In this document: piece by piece, positions 4,803 to 10,679 of the stretch | How positions within the stretch are numbered: the stretch's first letter is position 1 | Layout of the letters: every line of letters begins with the position of its first letter | Assembly (NCBI GenBank): GCA_963972065.1 | Contig: CAXAVJ010000109.1 | Location: forward strand, 1-10,679 | DNA length: 10,679 bases | Direction: 5' to 3' | DNA from: UBA1479 sp963972065 | GTDB taxonomy: Bacteria > Pseudomonadota > Alphaproteobacteria > Rhodospirillales > Casp-alpha2 | Position numbers and translations under genes: made by a program | Notes under the pieces: model-generated | Seen by the model: only the letters and a program-made list of their open reading frames with translations | What the model was told of the DNA's origin: nothing | Databases searched by the model: none

Positions 4803-7364
4803 ATGCCAACCACGAGAATGCTCATCGATGCGTCGCATCCGGAAGAGACCCGGGTCGTGATCGCAAACGGCAGCCGCCTGGAAGAATTTGACGTCGAGTC
4901 AGAGTCACGGAAGCAGCTTAAGGGAAACATCTATCTGGCCAAGGTAACGCGGGTTGAACCCTCGTTGCAGGCCTGCTTCGTCGATTACGGCGGAAACCGT
5001 CACGGCTTCCTGGCCTTCAGCGAAATCCATCCCGACTACTACCAGATTCCGATTGCCGACCGGGAAGCCCTGGTCGCCGAGCACCAGGAGCAGGAAGCCA
5101 AGGCGCACGAGGACGGCGACGAGGACGACGGCGAAGGTGTCGAAATTCTCGGCGGCGAGGACGAGGAAATTCCCGTCCGCCGGCCGGTCAACCTGCGCCG
5201 CCAGTATAAAATTCAAGAAGTCGTCAAACGGCGCCAAATCCTGCTGATCCAGGTCGTCAAGGAAGAGCGCGGCAACAAAGGTGCTGCGCTCACGACCTAT
5301 CTGTCGCTGGCCGGACGCTATTGCGTGCTGATGCCGAACACGGCGCGCGGCGGCGGCATTTCGCGCAAGATCGCGCAATCGGGCGACCGCAAGAAGCTCA
5401 AGCAGATCCTCGGCGAACTGGACATCCCCCAGGGTATGGCGGTGATCGTGCGCACGGCGGGATCGAAGCGGACCAAGGCGGAAATCCGCCGCGACTACGA
5501 TTATCTGCTGCGCCTGTGGGGCGAGGTTCGGGAGAAAACCCTGAAATCCATCGCCCCGGCCCTGGTGCATGAGGAAAGCGACATCGTCAAACGCGCGATC
5601 CGCGACCTCTATACCAAGGACATCGACGAAATCATCGTCCAGGGCAACGAGGCCTACCGCGCGGCCAAGGACTTTATGAAGCTGCTGATTCCCAGCCATG
5701 CGAAAAAGGTCCAGCCTCACGAAGAGGGCGCGATCCCGCTGTTCCAGCAGTTCCAGGTCGAAAGCCAGATGGACGCCATGCACGAGCCCGAAGTTCAGCT
5801 TCGCTCGGGCGGCTACATCGTCATCAACCCGACGGAAGCCCTGGTCTCCATCGACGTCAACTCGGGCCGCGCGACGAAAGAGCGCAACATCGAGGAAACG
5901 GCGCTCAAGACCAACATGGAAGCGGCCGAGGAAATCGCCCGGCAGCTGCGCCTGCGCGATCTTGCCGGTCTGATCGTCATCGACTTCATCGACATGGAGG
6001 TCAGCCGCAACCAGGCCAAGGTCGAACGTTGCCTGAAGGACGCCATGCGCAACGACCGCGCGCGCATCCAGATCGGCCGCATCAGCCCCTTCGGCCTGTT
6101 GGAGCTGTCACGCCAGCGTCTGCGCCCGGCACTCCATGAAACCAGCTTCGAGCCCTGCGCCCACTGCGGCGGCTCGGGCATCCGCCGCTCGACGGAATCA
6201 ACGGCACTGCAGATGCTTCGCGTGCTCGGCGAGGAAGGGCAGAAGGGACGATCATCGCAGTTGACCCTGATCACCCCGACGGCGGTGGCGCTTTATCTGT
6301 TCAACAACAAGCGCCATGCCATCACCGACATGGAGCAGCGCTTCGACCTGACCATCCGCATCGAAGCCGACGATACTCTGATCCCGCCCGATCACCGGCT
6401 TGAGCGAATCAAGTCGGACGGCGCCGTGGAAACGGTGACAAAAGCTCCCGCCGCGGCAACGCCGGCAGCAGCGACAACGTCAACCGCCGATGGCGACAGC
6501 GACGGCGAGAAGTCCGAGGAAGAAGGCGGTCGGCGGCGCCGGCGGCGCTCACGGCGGCGCAAACGCGGTGGCGAGGGCGATGCCCACGACACGCAGGAGA
6601 CACGGACGGACGGTGACGCCAACGAGTCCGCCGAAGCCAGCGAAGAAACCGACGCCGACAGCGACGGCGAACCACGTGAGACACGGGATGGCGCAGGCGA
6701 GCAGTCGGAAGACGGCGCGCCCAAGCGGCGCCGGCGCGGACGCCGCGGCGGACGCCGGCGGCGGCGGCCGGAAGAGGGCCGTTCGGAAGATGGCCAGGCC
6801 GAGATTGCAGCGGATGCCGGCGGCGAGTCCCAGGCCGGCGATGCCGTCTCGGACGCACCCACATCCGACACCCCTGCATCCGATGATGCGGCTGCCGACG
6901 GCGATGCCCCTGCGGTAAATGCAGAAGCCGGCGACGCGCCGGCGGCTGAAACTGCCGACGCCGAAGCAAGCGAAACGCCTCCCGAGGTTGTAGAAAAGCC
7001 GAAGCGGACCCGTGCACGGCGGGCCCCGAAGGTGGCCAAGGACAACGACGGCGACGGTGAGGACAAGCCCGCCAAGCCGCGCCGACGGCGAACCGCCAAA
7101 AAGGCCGAGGACACGGCTGCCGAGACGCAGGCCGCGGAAACGGCGGACGCACCCGTCGCGGACCAGCCAGAGGCTGCACCGGAACCGGCCCCAGAGCCCG
7201 CCCCTCAGCCTGAACCCGCAGCCGCTCCGGCCGTGGCGACGGCTGCCGAACCCGAACCGGCCGAGCCCGAAGCAGACAGCGCCAAGACCGTGGTGATCGA
7301 AGTCGGGGCTGACACGGAAACCGCCAACGCCCGCCGCGGTTGGTGGAACCGGCTGGTCGATTAG
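4803..7364 (+). CDS. rne: Ribonuclease E, degradosome scaffold
   Basis: This 853-residue endoribonuclease starts mRNA decay and matures rRNA and tRNA. An in-frame GTG at 4728 would add 25 residues, but family proteins begin near MLIDASHPEETRVV and GGAGAA precedes ATG 4803, so I use 4803. An S1 RNA-binding domain covers about 37-150 and is interrupted by an acidic insert (about 93-125) common in alphaproteobacteria. The 5'-sensor region includes KGAALTTYLSLAGRY (159-173). The DNase I-like catalytic domain carries the metal-binding aspartates Asp351 (SIDVNSG) and Asp394 (IVIDFIDM). The zinc-link CAHC is Cys452/Cys455, and a small domain follows to about 535. Residues 540-840 are low complexity, with Arg-rich blocks (576-588, 641-655, 759-763) alternating with acidic/Ala-rich stretches and PEPA repeats. 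The tail ends RRGWWNRLVD, resembling the PNPase-docking end of Caulobacter RNase E. All key residues are present. A strong terminator follows. Confidence 0.98.
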   Translation: MPTTRMLIDASHPEETRVVIANGSRLEEFDVESESRKQLKGNIYLAKVTRVEPSLQACFVDYGGNRHGFLAFSEIHPDYYQIPIADREALVAEHQEQEAKAHEDGDEDDGEGVEILGGEDEEIPVRRPVNLRRQYKIQEVVKRRQILLIQVVKEERGNKGAALTTYLSLAGRYCVLMPNTARGGGISRKIAQSGDRKKLKQILGELDIPQGMAVIVRTAGSKRTKAEIRRDYDYLLRLWGEVREKTLKSIAPALVHEESDIVKRAIRDLYTKDIDEIIVQGNEAYRAAKDFMKLLIPSHAKKVQPHEEGAIPLFQQFQVESQMDAMHEPEVQLRSGGYIVINPTEALVSIDVNSGRATKERNIEETALKTNMEAAEEIARQLRLRDLAGLIVIDFIDMEVSRNQAKVERCLKDAMRNDRARIQIGRISPFGLLELSRQRLRPALHETSFEPCAHCGGSGIRRSTESTALQMLRVLGEEGQKGRSSQLTLITPTAVALYLFNNKRHAITDMEQRFDLTIRIEADDTLIPPDHRLERIKSDGAVETVTKAPAAATPAAATTSTADGDSDGEKSEEEGGRRRRRRSRRRKRGGEGDAHDTQETRTDGDANESAEASEETDADSDGEPRETRDGAGEQSEDGAPKRRRRGRRGGRRRRRPEEGRSEDGQAEIAADAGGESQAGDAVSDAPTSDTPASDDAAADGDAPAVNAEAGDAPAAETADAEASETPPEVVEKPKRTRARRAPKVAKDNDGDGEDKPAKPRRRRTAKKAEDTAAETQAAETADAPVADQPEAAPEPAPEPAPQPEPAAAPAVATAAEPEPAEPEADSAKTVVIEVGADTETANARRGWWNRLVD

Positions 7365-7388
7365 GCCTGAACGGTAAGTAACATTAGG

Positions 7389-7423
7389 AAAACGCCGGCG
7401 GGTGCCTCACTCGCCGGCGTTTT
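7389..7423. terminator. Bidirectional intrinsic terminator between rne and the aminotransferase gene
   Basis: AAAACGCCGGCG (7389-7400) pairs perfectly with CGCCGGCGTTTT (7412-7423). The stem can extend through GGTG/CACT (one G-T wobble) to a CCT triloop. It has a run of T on the plus-strand side and a run of A on the other, so it can stop transcription in both directions. It begins 24 bases after the rne stop codon and ends three bases before the stop codon of the convergent aminotransferase gene, a typical shared terminator. Confidence 0.92.
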
Positions 7424-7426
7424 TCG

Positions 7427-8575
7427 TTAGCGTTTCCAACTCACAAGACGGTCGGCTGCCTGCGATACCTCGTCCTCGCCGCCGGCGAAGGAAAATCGCA
7501 CGAAACGGTCGCCTCGGGTCGGATCGAAATCAACCCCCGGGGTTGCCGCGACGCCGATCTCGGCCAGCATGCGGCGGCAGAATTCGGTGGAATCGTTGGT
7601 CAGGTCCGAGACATCGGCATAGATGTAGAACGCCCCCTCGGCAGGTGCCAGGCGCGTGAATCCGGCCTTGGGCAGCATGTCCAGCAACAGGGCCCGATTG
7701 CGGGCATAATGGCGGACGTTGGCTTCCAGTTCCTCGGTACAATCGAAGGCCGCCATACCCGCGTGTTGGGAAATACCGGGCGGCGAGATGAACAGGTTTT
7801 GCGCCAGGCATTCGATGGACCGATGCAGGTCCTTGGGCACAACCATCCAGCCCAGGCGCCAGCCGGTCATGGAATAGTATTTCGAGAAGCTATTGATAAC
7901 CACGGCATCCCACGTATGGGCCAGCGCCGTGACTCCCGGCACACCATAGGCGATGCCGTGGTAGATCTCGTCGGAAATCAGGCGGATGCCGCGCGCCCGG
8001 CAATGGTCGATCAGGGCCTTGAACTCCGCCGGGGCGATCATGGTCCCCGCCGGGTTTGACGGGCTGGCGACGATCAGGCCGTCGAGGTCGCGGTCGAGCG
8101 CCTTTAGCCGCGCCACCGTCGGCTGGAAATTATCCTCAAGCGTCGTCGGCAGGTCGATCACCTCGACCCCCAAACCAGTCAGGATATTGCGGTAGGCCGG
8201 GTATCCAGGCGACGCCAGGGCAACCCGATCGCCGGGGTCGAAGGCGGCCATGAAGGACAGCACGAACCCGCCGGACGAGCCGGTCGTCACCACCACGTCC
8301 TCGGCATCCACAGAAACGCCGTAGGCTTGGCCGTAATGGCGGGCGATGGCCTCGCGCAGGCCCCACATGCCAAGCGCGTTGGTATAGCCGATACGCTCCT
8401 GGTCAAGGGATTGGCGGGCTGCTTCGATCACCTTGGAGGGGGCGCGGGTACCGGGCTGGCCGACCTCCAGGTGAAGAACCTTTTCACCGGCGCGTTCGCG
8501 TTCCTCGGCGGCGCGCATGACGTCCATGACGATGAACGGCGGCACTTGACCGCGGTTGGATGATTTCAACGCCAT
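7427..8575 (-). CDS. PLP-dependent class I/II aminotransferase
   Basis: This cytosolic fold-type I aminotransferase (382 residues) transfers an amino group between an amino acid and a 2-oxo acid using pyridoxal phosphate. The amino-acid substrate cannot be read from sequence. Visible signatures are the N-terminal VGQPGT loop (38-43), GYTNALGMWGLREAIA (63-78), SPSNPAGT (171-178) with the PLP-ring Asn174, SDEIYHG with Asp202 and Tyr205, the Schiff-base Lys232 in SFSKYYSMTGWRLGW, and the carboxylate-binding Arg360 in RFVRFSFA. All cofactor residues are present and the length is normal for COG0436-type enzymes. An open frame extends 109 codons upstream to 8902, but that part lies inside the GGT-like gene and lacks family similarity. 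ATG 8575, 22 bases after that gene's stop, is the credible start, with only a weak AGG nearby. It is probably co-transcribed and perhaps translationally coupled with the upstream GGT-like gene. Confidence 0.93.
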   Translation of the reverse strand: MALKSSNRGQVPPFIVMDVMRAAEERERAGEKVLHLEVGQPGTRAPSKVIEAARQSLDQERIGYTNALGMWGLREAIARHYGQAYGVSVDAEDVVVTTGSSGGFVLSFMAAFDPGDRVALASPGYPAYRNILTGLGVEVIDLPTTLEDNFQPTVARLKALDRDLDGLIVASPSNPAGTMIAPAEFKALIDHCRARGIRLISDEIYHGIAYGVPGVTALAHTWDAVVINSFSKYYSMTGWRLGWMVVPKDLHRSIECLAQNLFISPPGISQHAGMAAFDCTEELEANVRHYARNRALLLDMLPKAGFTRLAPAEGAFYIYADVSDLTNDSTEFCRRMLAEIGVAATPGVDFDPTRGDRFVRFSFAGGEDEVSQAADRLVSWKR

Positions 8576-8597
8576 ATGCCTGCGGCCGATCCCCGGC

Positions 8598-10259
8598 CTA
8601 GCGGTCGCCGACCGCGCCGAGCCCGAAGCCGCGTGGATCGGCAAAGGCGGCGCAGGCCTGCTTTTCGTTCGGCACGCCACTGTCGCAATAAATGGCGTTG
8701 ATTCGCACGCCCGAAGCCCCCGGATGCAGGGTATGCCCCCGTTCGCGCAACGCCGCCTGCTGATCCTGCGGCAGGCCGGGTTCGATGACCAGGGCGTCCG
8801 TGCCCTCGGCGTAATAAAGACGCGGGCCCGCAAGCACCGATTCCAGGCCCTGTCCGCCACCGGACACCCGAAGCGCCAGATCGGCAAGGGCTTCCGTGGC
8901 ACCCGGCCCGCCGGTCACCGTAGCGGCCATGAACACACGTTCCTCGTCTTTCTTAACGCGCGTCTCACCGACCAACAGCAGCGGCGTCGCCGTCACCGGC
9001 GGCAGGCTGTCCTTGCCCGACGGCCGGGCCAACAGAAACCCGAGCGAGGGGGCGACCTTGCCGGAGCCGAAAGCCCCGTTCATGGACACGGTGCAGGCGA
9101 CGGCCGAACCAAGCTGGTCGATCGCGACAATACCCGTTGCGTCAGCCCCCGGCGGCAGCGAGATCGCCGCGTCCCCGGCGGGCGGGCGCTGAGCGTGGCG
9201 GTCTTCATCAAGCGCGCGGGCGATCAGGGCGTGGCGTTCGGCATCGACAAGATAATAGGCCGGCCGCGTCACAAGACCGTCCCGCCGAAGCCAATCCGTG
9301 CGCCGCGCCTGGGCCGCCAGGGCCGCTTCGGCGAACATATGCGCGCGGGCCACGTCGTTGAGTTCAAAATATTCGGATTGGGCCAGAATCCCCGTCAAGT
9401 CCGCGGCGAGGGCACCGCCCAGGACGGGCGGCGAGGGAAACAGAAATTGCGTGCGTTCGATATAAGGCAGCGTGATCGCGGGCCGGACCTCGGGCAGGTA
9501 GGCCCGCATGTCTTCGATGGTCAGCGCGCCGCCCTGACTGTTGGCGTCATCGACGAAATCACGCGCCAGTTGGCCCTGGTAAAAATCGCCGACCCCGCGC
9601 ACCCGCAGGCGGCCAAGAACGCCCGCGATGCGCAGACGGTCCATGCGGTCGCCTTCCTTGGCCAGGTTCGGCGTCCCGGTCTTGCGGAACAAGGCCACCG
9701 CGTCGGGCAGCCCCGCCAGGCGCCCGGATTGCTGACGCAAATCCATGGCAAAGGCGCGCGACACGATGCCGCCGAACCGCGCCAGGTTTTCCGCCGGCTG
9801 CACCACCTGGCCCCATTTCAGACTGCCGAGGCGCGCATGCAGCACCGCGAACCCTCTGGGATTGCCCGGCACGGGCACCTTGCCCCGGTCAGCGCCGCCG
9901 CCCCCCTGAGGGACTAGCGCCGGAAACGACAGCACGTCATTGCGCTTATTGACGTTGTCGCGAATGACGCAGACGCCGCCGCCGCCCAGGCCGGCATGGG
10001 TCGGCTTGGTCACCGCCAGGGTAAAGTACATGGCCGTCACCGCATCCGCCGCGGACCCGCCGGCCGACAGAATGTCACGCCCAACAAGGGCCGCCTGCGG
10101 GTCGTCGGCGACGATACCGCCCAGGAAACCGCGCACGAAGCCGGTCTCTCCCAACTGCTTGGTGTTTTTTTCTTCCTTCTTATCGCCGAACGGATTGGGA
10201 ATTCCCCCCGAACAGCCGGCGACGAGCCCTGCACAAAGTGCAATGGTCACTATCGGCAT
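8598..10259 (-). CDS. Gamma-glutamyltransferase-fold lipoprotein, probably catalytically altered
   Basis: This 553-residue protein matches the GGT family (Ntn-hydrolase fold), whose active members cleave gamma-glutamyl bonds of glutathione. Family features are GGSAADAVTAMYFTLAV (67-83) and GLGGGGVCVIRD (90-101), and the small-subunit region around ATGIVAID to NGAFGSG (374-400). A lipobox LVAGC puts the lipidated Cys at residue 16, so it is probably anchored in the envelope. Aligned by eye with E. coli Ggt from memory, the self-cleaving nucleophile Thr391 falls on Ala374, Thr409 on Ser392, substrate-binding Arg114 on Pro113, and the Ser462-Ser463 pair on Val422-Thr423. That suggests an inactive or repurposed member. 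The start is uncertain: ATG 10259 gives a signal without basic residues, while ATG 10358 (586 residues) overlaps the divergent protease gene. The extra 33 codons have a lower share of G/C third positions than the rest, which favours 10259. Confidence 0.85.
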   Translation of the reverse strand: MPIVTIALCAGLVAGCSGGIPNPFGDKKEEKNTKQLGETGFVRGFLGGIVADDPQAALVGRDILSAGGSAADAVTAMYFTLAVTKPTHAGLGGGGVCVIRDNVNKRNDVLSFPALVPQGGGGADRGKVPVPGNPRGFAVLHARLGSLKWGQVVQPAENLARFGGIVSRAFAMDLRQQSGRLAGLPDAVALFRKTGTPNLAKEGDRMDRLRIAGVLGRLRVRGVGDFYQGQLARDFVDDANSQGGALTIEDMRAYLPEVRPAITLPYIERTQFLFPSPPVLGGALAADLTGILAQSEYFELNDVARAHMFAEAALAAQARRTDWLRRDGLVTRPAYYLVDAERHALIARALDEDRHAQRPPAGDAAISLPPGADATGIVAIDQLGSAVACTVSMNGAFGSGKVAPSLGFLLARPSGKDSLPPVTATPLLLVGETRVKKDEERVFMAATVTGGPGATEALADLALRVSGGGQGLESVLAGPRLYYAEGTDALVIEPGLPQDQQAALRERGHTLHPGASGVRINAIYCDSGVPNEKQACAAFADPRGFGLGAVGDR

Positions 10260-10265
10260 GGTGAA

Positions 10266-10294
10266 TTGACGGAACCTCGGAGCGTGACTACGTT
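10266..10294 (+). promoter_or_regulatory. Candidate promoter for the M48 protease gene
   Basis: TTGACG (10266-10271), a 17-base spacer and TACGTT (10289-10294) form a sigma-70-like pair with a five-of-six -35 and a three-of-six -10. The predicted start near 10301 lies 44 bases before the TTG start codon of the protease. It occupies the 85-base gap (10260-10344) between the divergent GGT-like and protease genes. No convincing promoter facing the GGT-like gene was found in the same gap. Confidence 0.45.
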
Positions 10295-10310
10295 TACCGG
10301 GCCCGGAAAC
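10292..10310. promoter_or_regulatory. Inverted repeat at the predicted transcription start
   Basis: GTTT and AAAC flank the perfect 10-base palindrome CCGGGCCCGG (10297-10306), with one unpaired A at 10296. The repeat overlaps the -10 end and predicted start of the protease promoter, a common position for a repressor operator. In RNA it could only form a very tight hairpin. It may act on both divergent genes. No regulator can be named. Confidence 0.35.
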
Positions 10311-10344
10311 AGAAGGGAACGCGTCCCAACCGGCGCTGATTGCT

Positions 10345-10679
10345 TTGAAAAGCCGCATCTTTAAACCGTTGTTTTTGATCATTATTTTTGGCATCGGCCT
10401 GTGCTTTTGGTCGACGGCTTCCCTTGCCCAGCGCTTGTCGATGATTCGGGACGTCGAAATCGAAAATATCATTCAGGAGTACGCGACGCCAGTTTTCGAG
10501 GCCGCTGGGCTGAATCCCAAGTCCATCAAGACCTACCTCGTAAACGACCACCGACTCAACGCCTTTGTCGCGGGCGGCCAGAACATGTTCATCAATACGG
10601 GCCTGTTGTTGCAGGCCGACACCCCCGGGCAGGTGATCGGCGTGATTGCCCACGAAACGGGCCATATCGCGGGCGGCCA
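10345..10679 (+). CDS. M48 family periplasmic zinc metalloprotease, N-terminal part
   Basis: This gene runs off the right edge; 111 full codons are visible. Reading from TTG 10345 gives a clear signal peptide: basic KSRIFK, then a hydrophobic core, then an ASLA/Q cleavage site at about residues 28/29. The mature part begins with IRDVEIENIIQEYATPVF, followed by LNAFVAGGQNMFINTGLL (71-88) and the zinc motif HETGH at 103-107 in an AHETGHIAGG context. This is the COG4783-type M48 peptidase, related to E. coli BepA, which degrades or helps assemble outer-membrane proteins. The frame has no ATG until 10441, and that codon would delete the signal peptide; the upstream in-frame stop is at 10282. TTG is therefore the best start, though AGAAGGGAA (10311-10319) lies rather far upstream. 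It diverges from the GGT-like lipoprotein gene. The catalytic function is secure; the specific substrate is unknown. Confidence 0.9.
   Translation, partial: MKSRIFKPLFLIIIFGIGLCFWSTASLAQRLSMIRDVEIENIIQEYATPVFEAAGLNPKSIKTYLVNDHRLNAFVAGGQNMFINTGLLLQADTPGQVIGVIAHETGHIAGG

Noticed and set aside
4905..5783. Minus-strand open frame of 292 codons inside rne
   Set aside because: Antisense to the catalytic half of RNase E, no recognisable motif or ribosome binding site.
6392..7179. Minus-strand and other-frame open frames over the rne tail
   Set aside because: They are Arg/Ser/Pro-rich by-products of the GC-rich low-complexity region coding the RNase E tail.
8584..8598. Hairpin GGCCG/CGGCC between the GGT-like and aminotransferase genes
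   Set aside because: The 5-bp stem has no T-run and overlaps the stop codon; not a credible terminator.
8576..8902. 109-codon N-terminal extension of the aminotransferase
   Set aside because: It lies wholly within the upstream gene, is Arg/Pro-rich and lacks homology to the family; ATG 8575 matches the usual start.
8556..9917. Plus-strand open frame of 453 codons opposite the GGT-like gene
   Set aside because: Shadow of the GGT-like gene; sequence has no family signature and it overlaps the aminotransferase start.
10260..10472. 71-codon N-terminal extension of the GGT-like protein
   Set aside because: It overlaps the signal peptide of the divergent M48 gene and shows a lower share of G/C third positions; ATG 10259 precedes the lipobox.
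1..10679. CRISPR arrays, insertion sequences, tRNA/rRNA genes, phage or defence genes
   Set aside because: No direct-repeat arrays, transposase frames, cloverleaf sequences or phage-like genes were seen; the region reads as conserved chromosome.

Overview
The window looks like housekeeping chromosome from a high-GC alphaproteobacterium, most likely Rhodospirillales-like. The evidence is GC-rich third codon positions, an RNase E with an acidic S1 insert and an Arg-rich tail ending in a GWW motif, a PBP1a with an alphaproteobacterial-type tail, and an M48 protease of the periplasmic HETGHIAGG type. I see no mobile element, tRNA, rRNA, CRISPR array or other sign of recent transfer.

Layout from left to right. 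Bases 1-4285 read leftward: an AMIN/Amidase_3 cell-wall amidase, then penicillin-binding protein 1A (mrcA), then the first 61 codons of prfB. The prfB fragment carries the classic programmed +1 frameshift (Shine-Dalgarno-like AGGAGG, then CTT TGA C). Bases 4286-4802 are a non-coding divergent region holding a candidate promoter and a strongly structured leader for rne. Bases 4803-7364 encode RNase E rightward. A long symmetric hairpin at 7389-7423 can terminate both rne and the convergent gene. Bases 7427-10259 read leftward: a lipoprotein of the gamma-glutamyltransferase (GGT) fold, then a class I/II PLP aminotransferase 22 bases downstream. An 85-base divergent region with a promoter-like element follows. 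From 10345 a signal-peptide M48 zinc metalloprotease runs rightward off the window; it seems to use a TTG start.

Functionally the left block joins peptidoglycan synthesis (PBP1a) and cleavage (amidase) with translation termination (RF2). The centre is the RNA-degradosome scaffold. The right block is envelope-directed: a lipoprotein and a periplasmic protease facing each other across a shared control region.

I found no clearly new multi-gene system. The observations most worth checking are: (i) the GGT-like lipoprotein appears to lack the catalytic threonine and the glutamate-binding arginine, suggesting a pseudoenzyme or changed activity; (ii) the roughly 350-base rne leader has a 12-of-13 bp stem ending one base before the ribosome binding site, which fits autoregulation; (iii) the RNase E tail has alternating charge blocks and a PNPase-type terminal motif. 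Promoter calls are by eye only.
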